This document shows positions 57,365 through 64,000 of a stretch of DNA of 64,000 bases, one piece after another. The notes under the pieces were generated by a model that was given only the letters and a program-made list of their open reading frames with translations, did not search any database and was not told the origin of the DNA. The DNA lies in the IMG/VR virus record IMGVR_UViG_3300028920_000694, positions 51,334 to 115,333 of that record. One strand, given 5' to 3'. The translations under genes were made by a program, and so were the position numbers. Positions within the stretch are counted from its first letter, which is position 1. Every line of letters starts with the position of its first letter. The DNA is from a virus.

Positions 57365-57525
57365 TGGTTAAGAAAAAGACTAATGGATTTGATGAGATTG
57401 CAGAAGACACTGATGAGATTCTAGAAGACACATCATCTATAGATAAGAAGACTACATGGCTGATTGCACTATGGATCCTTGATAAACTAATTCTAATTGG
57501 AATGTTCCTGTGGTTAGGTAGATGA
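57364..57525 (+). CDS. Small membrane protein before PolB
   Basis: A 53-residue ORF (from ATG 57364) with an acidic N-terminal half (FDEIAEDTDEILEDTSS) and a C-terminal TM segment (~32-52). It overlaps the polymerase start, so it is coupled to PolB. Confidence 0.45.
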   Translation: MVKKKTNGFDEIAEDTDEILEDTSSIDKKTTWLIALWILDKLILIGMFLWLGR

Positions 57526-59852
57526 AATTAACTCCTCTTCCAGAAGATTTAAAAGATACCTTCGATGGTGATTCTTTGGTATACAAGAATGACTCTGAGT
57601 TGTTCTTCGGAATAAGTATACCAGAAAGTATCATCGAGGATATCCAGCAGAAAGAGATTCAGATATATTCAGGATATTATGAATTCTCTAAGGGTGATGA
57701 TTCACCTACATTATTTTATCTGGCAAGAGGAAAGAGAAGTGGAAAGGTCAAGTTAAAGATTCAAGGATTCTATCCATATGGATATGACTATGATGATAAT
57801 GGAGAATATACTACATACTTTGGAAGGAGATGTGAGAAACTCATCTTCAAGGGTTCACATCCAGCAAAGGTAAAGAGATATCGTGAATGGAGAACAAAAG
57901 GAAGATATCCACAACCACTAGAATGTGACATTCTGTTTCACAGGAGATTCTTAATAGATATGTATGACTATTTCAAACCTAAAGAACCTATGCACCCTAA
58001 AGTAGCTATAGTAGATATAGAGACTAATCATCCTGTATCTGAAGAAATCATTTCATTTGCACTCAACAACTTATCTACTGGTGAAATATTCTTTGAATCT
58101 AAATATGATGGAAGTTCTTCAAAAGAGCTTGCTGAATCTCTAATAGAGAAACTAGAGGATGTGGATGTAATCACTGGCTGGTTCTTTGTTGACTTTGATG
58201 TTCCCATCATAAACAAATACTCTGGAAAGAAACTCAATGATATAGTTACTCTAGTAGATTTACTTGAACTCTCTAAGACTATGTATTCTAGAGAACTAAG
58301 AGGTGGATGGAGTTTAGATAACTCTGGAAGTAGACTCTGTGGAATAGCTAAATCACTTGATGAGAAAGATATGAAAGGAGATATAAGAGATTTAAATGAA
58401 GAGAAATTGCTCATATATAATGTGATTGATGTAGTGATTCCAGAGATAATAGATAACTATCTAGGTGGATTAGATGCTCATTTGATTCTGGCTTGGTCTC
58501 TACAGATGGGTTTAGATGATGTAACCATCACTGCTGTAGTTAATGATATAGCACTCTTAAGAGAATATCATAAGGCTGGAATAGTTCTTCACTCTAGAGA
58601 CTATTCATCTAAGGATGATAAAGAAGCAAAATATTCTGCTGCTGATCCTGATGCTAGACCTGGAGTATATGATGGAGTAATTGAAACAGATGTAGTGGCT
58701 GCATATGCTTCTGCTGTAGTTGCAATCAATGCTTCATGTGAGACTAAGGATAAGAATGGAATATATGTTGCACCTAATGGAATACGATTCAATGATGAAG
58801 AGAGTACATTCATCAAAACAATCAAGCATCTAATGAATGAGAAGATTAAGGTAAAGGGTAAACTGAAGAAGATGGATAAATCAAATCCTAAATATTCTAC
58901 ACTAGATTTCATTCACTATGCTATTAAAACACAGGTAGCAGCTTTCTCTCATGGGCTCTTTGGATGGAGCAATTCAAGAATGAAAGATTATGATGTGGCT
59001 GATGCAATCACATCTGTTCTATCTAATCTAATGATTAAGATAAAGTATGCATGTGACCTGATAGGATATGAATGGATATATCTTCACACTGATTCATGTT
59101 TCATACATGCACCTAGAGATAAAGTAGATGACATTCTAAAGTATCTGAATGATGTGATTGAGAAACACTGCAAGGGATATAGAATCATTCCAGAGTTAGA
59201 GTTCAAAGGATATCATCCTCATGTGTATATTCATTCTAAAGCAAGGAGAGTGATTGTTCCAGAGGGTGTAGATATAGATGATGATGAGAGTTGGGAAGTC
59301 AAAGGTATGTCATTCATGAGGAGTGAGACACCAGAGGCTCTGGCTAAGATAGAGATTGAATTGATTAAATTAAAGTTAAAGCATCAGGATGAAGAGTGTC
59401 TAGATAAACTCAAAGAGATGCTGATTGAATTAAAGGATGTAGATTTAAAAGAACTGGCTCTAGTTAAACCTCTAAACAAAGAAGTTCATGAGTATGGAAG
59501 AGAACTTCTGGATGGAAGTTGGGGTGGAGTTCCTGCACATATCAAGGCTATGGTGAAAGCTAATGAAGATGATGGACTGGAGTTGGTAGTTGGAAATAAA
59601 TATGGAGTGGTTCCTATCAAAACTGATGAAACAACTGGAGTTCGAGTGATTAAGATGAAAAGAGTGGATATGGCATTTGACCTAGATGAGGGACTACCTG
59701 ATAAATATGAGATTAACTATGAATATTATCTTGATTCAAATCTATGGGGAAAGATATCTGGACTATTTGATATGAAGGTAAAGGATTTAAAGAAGTTGAT
59801 ATATACAGATGAGACTGTATGTAAGGAGTTAGGAATTGAAAAGAAAAAGTAA
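57522..59852 (+). CDS. polB: Family-B DNA polymerase with divergent active-site motifs
   Basis: This 776-residue protein has an exonuclease domain with VDIETNH (DIE, residues 165-167), WFFVDFDVP (~220) and YNVIDVVIP (~300), and a polymerase domain. Motif A is DVVAAYASAV (D390; family DxxSLYPS), motif B is around KTQVAAFSHGLFG (~472), and motif C is YLHTDSCF (H522-T-D524-S). The usual YxDTDS Asp pair is reduced to HTD. A KGMSFMRSETP element follows. Exonuclease motifs are intact. It is the likely replicase, though the motif C change is unusual. Confidence 0.85.
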   Translation: MKLTPLPEDLKDTFDGDSLVYKNDSELFFGISIPESIIEDIQQKEIQIYSGYYEFSKGDDSPTLFYLARGKRSGKVKLKIQGFYPYGYDYDDNGEYTTYFGRRCEKLIFKGSHPAKVKRYREWRTKGRYPQPLECDILFHRRFLIDMYDYFKPKEPMHPKVAIVDIETNHPVSEEIISFALNNLSTGEIFFESKYDGSSSKELAESLIEKLEDVDVITGWFFVDFDVPIINKYSGKKLNDIVTLVDLLELSKTMYSRELRGGWSLDNSGSRLCGIAKSLDEKDMKGDIRDLNEEKLLIYNVIDVVIPEIIDNYLGGLDAHLILAWSLQMGLDDVTITAVVNDIALLREYHKAGIVLHSRDYSSKDDKEAKYSAADPDARPGVYDGVIETDVVAAYASAVVAINASCETKDKNGIYVAPNGIRFNDEESTFIKTIKHLMNEKIKVKGKLKKMDKSNPKYSTLDFIHYAIKTQVAAFSHGLFGWSNSRMKDYDVADAITSVLSNLMIKIKYACDLIGYEWIYLHTDSCFIHAPRDKVDDILKYLNDVIEKHCKGYRIIPELEFKGYHPHVYIHSKARRVIVPEGVDIDDDESWEVKGMSFMRSETPEALAKIEIELIKLKLKHQDEECLDKLKEMLIELKDVDLKELALVKPLNKEVHEYGRELLDGSWGGVPAHIKAMVKANEDDGLELVVGNKYGVVPIKTDETTGVRVIKMKRVDMAFDLDEGLPDKYEINYEYYLDSNLWGKISGLFDMKVKDLKKLIYTDETVCKELGIEKKK

Positions 59853-60213
59853 GAAGGACTATTATCTGGATATAGCTAAGGCTGTATCTGAAAGAAGTCC
59901 ATGTCTGAAACTACATGTGGGTGCAGTGATTGTCAAGGATGACTGTATAGTATCTACTGGATATAATGGACCTGCTAGGGGAATTCCACATTGTAATGTT
60001 TGTTCAAGAGAGAATGTTCCACACAGAAGTTCTTACTCAGAAGAGTGCCCTTCAGTGCATGCAGAGGAGAATGCAGTGATTAATGCAGCTAGGCAGGGAA
60101 CTTCGGTTGTTGGTGGGATTATGTATGTGTATACAGGTGAAGACTTGTATCCATGTTATAGATGTATCAGAGTGATTAATAACTCTGGCATCAAGAAAGT
60201 ATATTATAAATAG
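59836..60213 (+). CDS. dCMP deaminase
   Basis: This 125-residue protein has the deaminase fold with GAVIVKDDCIVSTGYNGP, the zinc motif HAEENAVINAA and PCYRCIRVI, plus extra CNVC/His zinc ligands. It makes dUMP for thymidylate and suits DNA-rich viruses. Start is TTG at 59836, well placed behind AAGGAG, overlapping PolB. Confidence 0.88.
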   Translation: MKRKSKKDYYLDIAKAVSERSPCLKLHVGAVIVKDDCIVSTGYNGPARGIPHCNVCSRENVPHRSSYSEECPSVHAEENAVINAARQGTSVVGGIMYVYTGEDLYPCYRCIRVINNSGIKKVYYK

Positions 60214-60239
60214 GTTAGGGAGGATAGAAAGGAGAGAAA

Positions 60240-60797
60240 ATGGTAGATATTTTAGATTCTACAGCAACTAAGATAACAGATGCAACAGCAATGAGTGTTG
60301 ATGATGCAAAGAAGAAACTGAGGCTCTCAGGTAAGAAAGCAGAATCATTTGAGAAAAATGTTCTAGAGAGACAAGATGGACAATTCAACAGACTGATGAG
60401 CATCATCTTTGGATGGAAGATTCAAGAGGATGGAAGCAAGAAACTCATCTCTAAGATGCCAAATGGAAAGATTTTATTTCCAGATAAGTCAGAAGATCCA
60501 GATAGAATTGCACCAGGAATCCCATATATATGTCTAGTGTATGAACCAAAAGAGAATCCAGATGGAAGTCTGGCAAGGCAAGCATATGCTAAGATTATCT
60601 GTGAGGAAGATATTCCAACGATATTTATTCCTTCATCTAGAATACCTGTGATGGTGTGGGTAGCTAAGGATGGAAGAAAGCACAACAAGGTTCCTGTAGG
60701 TAACTCTTATGGTGATAGGATGATGCAGTTATTAAATGAAGCAGAGAAGATGAAGTTTTCATTCATCAAAGTAGTCTTTAGGATAAATCAAGGATGA
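60240..60797 (+). CDS. Hypothetical protein with viral beta-domain
   Basis: This 185-residue protein starts with a helical region (VDDAKKKLRLSGKKAESFEKN), then a beta domain (YICLVYEPKENPDGSLARQAY ... IPTIFIPSSRIPVMVWVAK). It follows the deaminase with AAAGGAG. Possibly a nucleic-acid-binding OB-type protein; not assigned. Confidence 0.5.
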   Translation: MVDILDSTATKITDATAMSVDDAKKKLRLSGKKAESFEKNVLERQDGQFNRLMSIIFGWKIQEDGSKKLISKMPNGKILFPDKSEDPDRIAPGIPYICLVYEPKENPDGSLARQAYAKIICEEDIPTIFIPSSRIPVMVWVAKDGRKHNKVPVGNSYGDRMMQLLNEAEKMKFSFIKVVFRINQG

Positions 60798-60801
60798 TTG
60801 A

Positions 60802-60993
60802 ATGTCATCAATCAAATGTAATATATGTAATTTCCAGTGTGGAGTCTTCTTTATCTGGAGTTCCACCAGAAATTTTCCAAGAGAAAGATTAATTAAAGTA
60901 TATGGAAGGAGCAGTCAAGTGAATAGGAAGAACATGAAAGAAGGAATAAGAGTTTGTTTTGGATGTATAGAGAGTTTAGAAGAAGATGAGTAA
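60802..60993 (+). CDS. Small zinc protein
   Basis: A 63-residue ORF with CNICNFQC and CFGC, a likely zinc knuckle, basic in the middle. It overlaps the glycosyltransferase start. Confidence 0.5.
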   Translation: MSSIKCNICNFQCGVFFIWSSTRNFPRERLIKVYGRSSQVNRKNMKEGIRVCFGCIESLEEDE

Positions 60994-61972
60994 GTTAAGA
61001 GTAGCTGTTCAGTGCAATGAATATGGACAGAGAGGAGGCATAGCTACATATGCCAATAGATTAAATGAATATCTAAATGGATGTAAGGATGTAAGTTCAA
61101 AGGTGTTTGTAGAAAGAATTAGAAACAACACAGATATAATTAGTCTTCAGTTTGAACCAGGACTGATGCCACCTAAGAATCTAAATGAATTAATCAATAA
61201 GTATTCTACAATTCCTATAGTGATTACATGTCATCATATGGGGTATCTGCAACAGTTCTATCCTATGATAGATGGAATGGTTCTACATTCAAAAGATCAG
61301 ATTCCTGATGGACCAGAGAATGAACCATGGGACTATACAGTAATTCCACATCCAGCAATTGTTTATCCAAAGAAGGACAAGAAGAAACTCAGAAAGAAAT
61401 ATGGATTACCTCAAGATAAAGTAATCATAGGCACAGCAGGTTTCATTGTAGGCACAGGAAAGAACGTACCTAACATGACTAATCACATACTTAAGAACAT
61501 GAATGATGATGAGTTCTTCTATGCAATCACATCTTATTGGAAAGGTGGAGATTGGGGCAAAGAAGAGAAGTCACATAGAAAAGCTAGAGGATTAGGAAAG
61601 GAGAATCAATTCAGGATGGATACAGACTTTGTATCAGAGGAGATTTTGAATGAGAAGATGCAGTGTTGTGATTTGTTGTTTGCTTGGAATAATATGTATC
61701 ATGGACAACATAAAGGAAGTCAAAGTGGAATAGCTCCAGATATGTATGGAAGCAGAGTCAAGTTGATGGTGAAAGATGGACCACATTATTCATTCATTGG
61801 AAGTCAGGAAGGAGTTCTAGTAGGCAGACCCAAACCAGAAGATTTCATTGATGATGTTCTTCATGCAGTTAGAAATGAAGATTTAAAGAATGTTCCAGAT
61901 CCAACACATCTTAGCTGGCAATCACAGATTCAGAATTATGTAGACTACTTTAAACAATTTACGGAGGCATAG
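60986..61972 (+). CDS. GT-B glycosyltransferase
   Basis: This 328-residue protein fits a GT-B glycosyltransferase: RVAVQCNEYGQRGGIATYAN start (Rossmann with Gly-rich loop), VITCHHMGYL, a C-terminal domain with IIGTAGFIVGTGKN and late QHKGSQSGIAPDMYGSRV. It overlaps a second glycosyltransferase downstream. Substrate unknown: virion protein, archaeal surface glycan, or modified DNA base. Confidence 0.65.
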   Translation: MSKLRVAVQCNEYGQRGGIATYANRLNEYLNGCKDVSSKVFVERIRNNTDIISLQFEPGLMPPKNLNELINKYSTIPIVITCHHMGYLQQFYPMIDGMVLHSKDQIPDGPENEPWDYTVIPHPAIVYPKKDKKKLRKKYGLPQDKVIIGTAGFIVGTGKNVPNMTNHILKNMNDDEFFYAITSYWKGGDWGKEEKSHRKARGLGKENQFRMDTDFVSEEILNEKMQCCDLLFAWNNMYHGQHKGSQSGIAPDMYGSRVKLMVKDGPHYSFIGSQEGVLVGRPKPEDFIDDVLHAVRNEDLKNVPDPTHLSWQSQIQNYVDYFKQFTEA

Positions 61973-63262
61973 ATGGGAAAAGAAAAGATATTATTAGTGG
62001 GAGACTCAATTCAAGGACCTACAGGGTTTGCATGTGATGGCATGGGTATTAGTTGGTGTCTAGCAAAAGACTTTGATGTTCATTATCTGGGTCTACAATC
62101 AGTTCATGATGAAAAAGTAAAGATAATGATTGAAGAAGAAAGTAGAGAAGTTATCCAGCATGCCAATGTTCCTAGAGGAAGAGACAAGTGGGATTTCGGA
62201 AAGAAGTCTTTACCAGTTCTTCTGGATAGGTTAGAACCAGAGATACTATTGACCATCAATGACATTCAGATGGTTCAGCATGTTCCTAATGTAATGTGCC
62301 CTAATTCAATTAATCTACAGGTGCTTGATTTACCATCTAAAACATATATAGGTGAGGAAGCAATGAGAATGCAACTTCAGGGACAACTACAAAGATTCAG
62401 AGAGAGATTCCCTAGAGAGACTAAATGGATACAATACGCACCTCAGGATGGCGAACCCCCTATGTCTCAATGGTCACAGATATATAAGATGGCAGACCAG
62501 TGTGTAGCTATGAGTGACTATGGAAAGAACATCTTCAAGAGATACTTTGATATGAACATTCCTAGAATCTGGCATGGAGTAGATACATCTATATTCAATG
62601 ATAGGGAAAAACCATCTAATTTACAGGATAAGTTTATGGTTGGTAACTTTAATCGTAATCAACCAAGAAAGTTTCCAGTGAGAGCAATGAGAGCATTTGC
62701 TAAGTTTGCTAAGGATAAACCAGATGTGTTTCTGCACATGCAAATGGACTTCCAGGACCAGTTCGGTTGGCCACTGATGTATTTTGCTCAGTTGTTTGGA
62801 ATACAAAATAAACTAGTTCAGCCTAAGCCAGTCGGTATGTCTAGACAGGAAGTTGCAAATACATATAATATGTGGGATGTTCAGATAAATGCAACAGGTG
62901 GTGAAGGATTCGGATTGACCACAACAGAATCAGGTGCATGTGGAGTTCCAAATATCATCACAGACTACACAACTTCCAGAGAATTGATTGTATATGGTAG
63001 TCCAAGTCCTAGAGGGATGCTTGCTAAAGTTCTTGATTTGCATTGGGAGAGACTTGATATTGCAGCAGTTCAAAGAAGTCTTGTTGATGTTGACCATATG
63101 GCTGAATGCTTAGATGAATACTATAAGAATCCAGACATACTTAAGGAGCATGGAAAGAATGCAGAAGTGTGGACCAGGAAAAACTGTTCTTGGAAAGTGA
63201 TTGCACCTCAATGGATAGATTTGATTGGAAATGTTCTGAGTGGAGATAATGAGAGTGATTGA
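61973..63262 (+). CDS. GT4-type glycosyltransferase
   Basis: This 429-residue enzyme starts ILLVGDSIQGPTGFACDG and has MVGNFNRNQPRKFPVRAM (C-terminal Rossmann start) and GGEGFGLTTTESGACGVP, the E-x7-E motif of GT4 retaining glycosyltransferases. It abuts the first GT gene, so the two probably act in one pathway, possibly glycosylation of the virus or of its DNA. Confidence 0.75.
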   Translation: MGKEKILLVGDSIQGPTGFACDGMGISWCLAKDFDVHYLGLQSVHDEKVKIMIEEESREVIQHANVPRGRDKWDFGKKSLPVLLDRLEPEILLTINDIQMVQHVPNVMCPNSINLQVLDLPSKTYIGEEAMRMQLQGQLQRFRERFPRETKWIQYAPQDGEPPMSQWSQIYKMADQCVAMSDYGKNIFKRYFDMNIPRIWHGVDTSIFNDREKPSNLQDKFMVGNFNRNQPRKFPVRAMRAFAKFAKDKPDVFLHMQMDFQDQFGWPLMYFAQLFGIQNKLVQPKPVGMSRQEVANTYNMWDVQINATGGEGFGLTTTESGACGVPNIITDYTTSRELIVYGSPSPRGMLAKVLDLHWERLDIAAVQRSLVDVDHMAECLDEYYKNPDILKEHGKNAEVWTRKNCSWKVIAPQWIDLIGNVLSGDNESD

Positions 63263-63401
63263 AGTATCTTGTCCTGAATGTGGCAAGATGAAGATAACAT
63301 TTGATGAGGACATACCTCCATATGAGATAAGATGTCCTCTATGTGGAAATGATGTAAATATAATTAAAATAAATGGAGATGAAATAAATGACACAATATG
63401 A
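63249..63401 (+). CDS. Zinc-ribbon protein
   Basis: A 50-residue ORF with CPECGK and CPLCGN separated by 19 residues, a rubredoxin-like ribbon. It overlaps the previous gene by 14 nt. Confidence 0.55.
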   Translation: MRVIEVSCPECGKMKITFDEDIPPYEIRCPLCGNDVNIIKINGDEINDTI

Positions 63402-63624
63402 AGGAAAAAAGTATGAAGATAGATTATCAATTATGCACTACAATGACAAGACATCTATGTATAAGGTTCTTGCAGCGAATCCAACAGAAAAGAATGATGG
63501 AATCTTCTTCTCAATTCGAGAAGGTGTGAAAGGTGAGAAGTCCAATAGACTAACTCTCATGTTGAATAAACAAGAGATAGCATATACTATCATGGAACTC
63601 ACCAAAATATATAATGAGTTGTGA
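63388..63624 (+). CDS. Small protein
   Basis: A 78-residue protein (IMHYNDKTSMYKVLAANPTE ... LMLNKQEIAYTIMELTKIY), beta-rich then helical. No family recognised. Confidence 0.45.
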   Translation: MTQYEGKKYEDRLSIMHYNDKTSMYKVLAANPTEKNDGIFFSIREGVKGEKSNRLTLMLNKQEIAYTIMELTKIYNEL

Positions 63625-63629
63625 GGCAC

Positions 63630-63818
63630 ATGAGAGCTAAGTTTCATTGTTATGAATGTGAGGAATGGTTTACAGTGGATGTAGAATATGCTGGAGACCT
63701 TCCTGAAGTTGTATGTCCAAAATGTAAGAGTCACAATATCTATTTTGGAGATATAGAAAGTGATGAAGAAACTGAACCTATAAAGTTAGGTAATGGTGGA
63801 TGTGGGAGATGTGGATAG
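63630..63818 (+). CDS. Zinc-ribbon protein
   Basis: Starting at ATG 63630 behind GTGAGG (a GTG upstream overlaps the previous stop), this 62-residue protein has CYEC and CPKC and ends GGCGRCG, so up to six Cys. Likely zinc binding. Confidence 0.5.
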   Translation: MRAKFHCYECEEWFTVDVEYAGDLPEVVCPKCKSHNIYFGDIESDEETEPIKLGNGGCGRCG

Positions 63819-63956
63819 ATGACAGAAGGATGTGTGTTGAGAAATAAATGCAGGAGTTATCCTAAAAGATGTACTACCTGTGCATGGTGTTATGATGAAG
63901 ACAAGGAAGAGGATTTCTATATCCCTAAAGCATATTATGGAGAACAGGATGAATAG
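63819..63956 (+). CDS. Small Cys-rich protein
   Basis: A 45-residue ORF with five Cys (MTEGCVLRNKCRSYPKRCTT, CAWC) and an acidic tail. It starts immediately after the previous TAG and overlaps the next frame. Confidence 0.45.
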   Translation: MTEGCVLRNKCRSYPKRCTTCAWCYDEDKEEDFYIPKAYYGEQDE

Positions 63957-64000
63957 AAAAGAACAAAATGATAAACTAATGATTACAATTAGATTTATGA
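63949..64000 (+). CDS. Partial gene at window edge
   Basis: ATG 63949 overlaps the previous stop and the frame is open to the end of the window (17 codons visible, MNRKEQNDKLMITIRFM). Nothing more can be said. Confidence 0.35.
   Translation, partial: MNRKEQNDKLMITIRFM

Noticed and set aside
60986-63262. DNA base hypermodification pathway
   Set aside because: Only glycosyltransferases and a dCMP deaminase are seen; no hydroxymethylase, thymidylate-synthase-like or kinase gene is in this window, so it stays speculative.

Overview
The window is one contiguous piece of an AT-rich, very gene-dense genome of a head-tailed virus that almost certainly infects an archaeon. The tailed-virus part is clear from a large terminase, portal, prohead proteases, an HK97-type capsid protein, neck proteins, two tail-tube paralogues, tape measure and hub. 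The archaeal part is clear from an Alba chromatin protein set between terminase and portal, a ribosomal protein eS17 homologue, an archaeo-eukaryotic (PriS-like) primase, a divergent family-B DNA polymerase, a RadA/RadB-like RecA protein, an XPF/ERCC4-type nuclease, an N-terminal TFS/RPB9-like zinc ribbon, and TATA-box promoters in place of bacterial -10/-35 signals. A surface protein with a WWS-x-N-V-S-D-G type repeat resembles extracellular proteins of Thermoplasmatota and some other archaea, so that is a weak guess at the host. No sheath gene is seen, so a siphovirus-like particle is the simplest reading. No tRNA, CRISPR array, insertion sequence or integrase was found.

Layout. 1-31862 (minus strand, read right to left) is the morphogenesis arm: small terminase, two small membrane proteins, large terminase, Alba, portal, proteases, PAS and holin-like genes, capsid, head fibres, neck, tail terminator, two tail-tube genes, tail-assembly chaperone, a large cassette of fibre, beta-helix and membrane-anchored surface proteins, tape measure and hub. 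31863-33128 is a long non-coding control region with a GC-rich candidate RNA or packaging site. 33129-33990 holds three small minus-strand genes, followed by a second non-coding control region (33991-34994) with inverted and direct repeats. 34995-36990 is a plus-strand run of small early-type genes ending in a hairpin and T-tract terminator. 36991-37421 is a convergent intergenic region with two copies of a dispersed element. 37422-39998 is a minus-strand run of small genes, divergent from 40102. 40102-64000 is the plus-strand replication and metabolism arm: DNA repair, a ParB-like protein, a DHH phosphoesterase, methyltransferases, a SWIM-RecA fusion, eS17, ERCC4 nuclease, exonuclease, primase, a membrane protease, PolB, dCMP deaminase, two glycosyltransferases and many tiny zinc-ribbon proteins.

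Three things stand out. (1) A family of at least five dispersed, similar intergenic elements (about 90-130 nt; near 4.7, 32.8, 37.1, 37.3 and 51.9 kb) keeps complementary blocks and looks like an undescribed structured RNA or cis element. (2) Several genes can only be completed by starting at ATA or ATT placed just behind the same GGTGAT ribosome-binding site that elsewhere precedes ATG; this recovers, for example, the catalytic N-terminus of the metallophosphoesterase and a complete HNH protein and tail terminator. (3) The virus carries host-type information-processing genes (eS17, Alba, TFS-like ribbon) that suggest it modifies host translation and packs or organises its DNA with a chromatin protein. 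Translation is strongly Shine-Dalgarno driven, and most genes overlap or abut (ATGA, TAATG), so the blocks are long operons.
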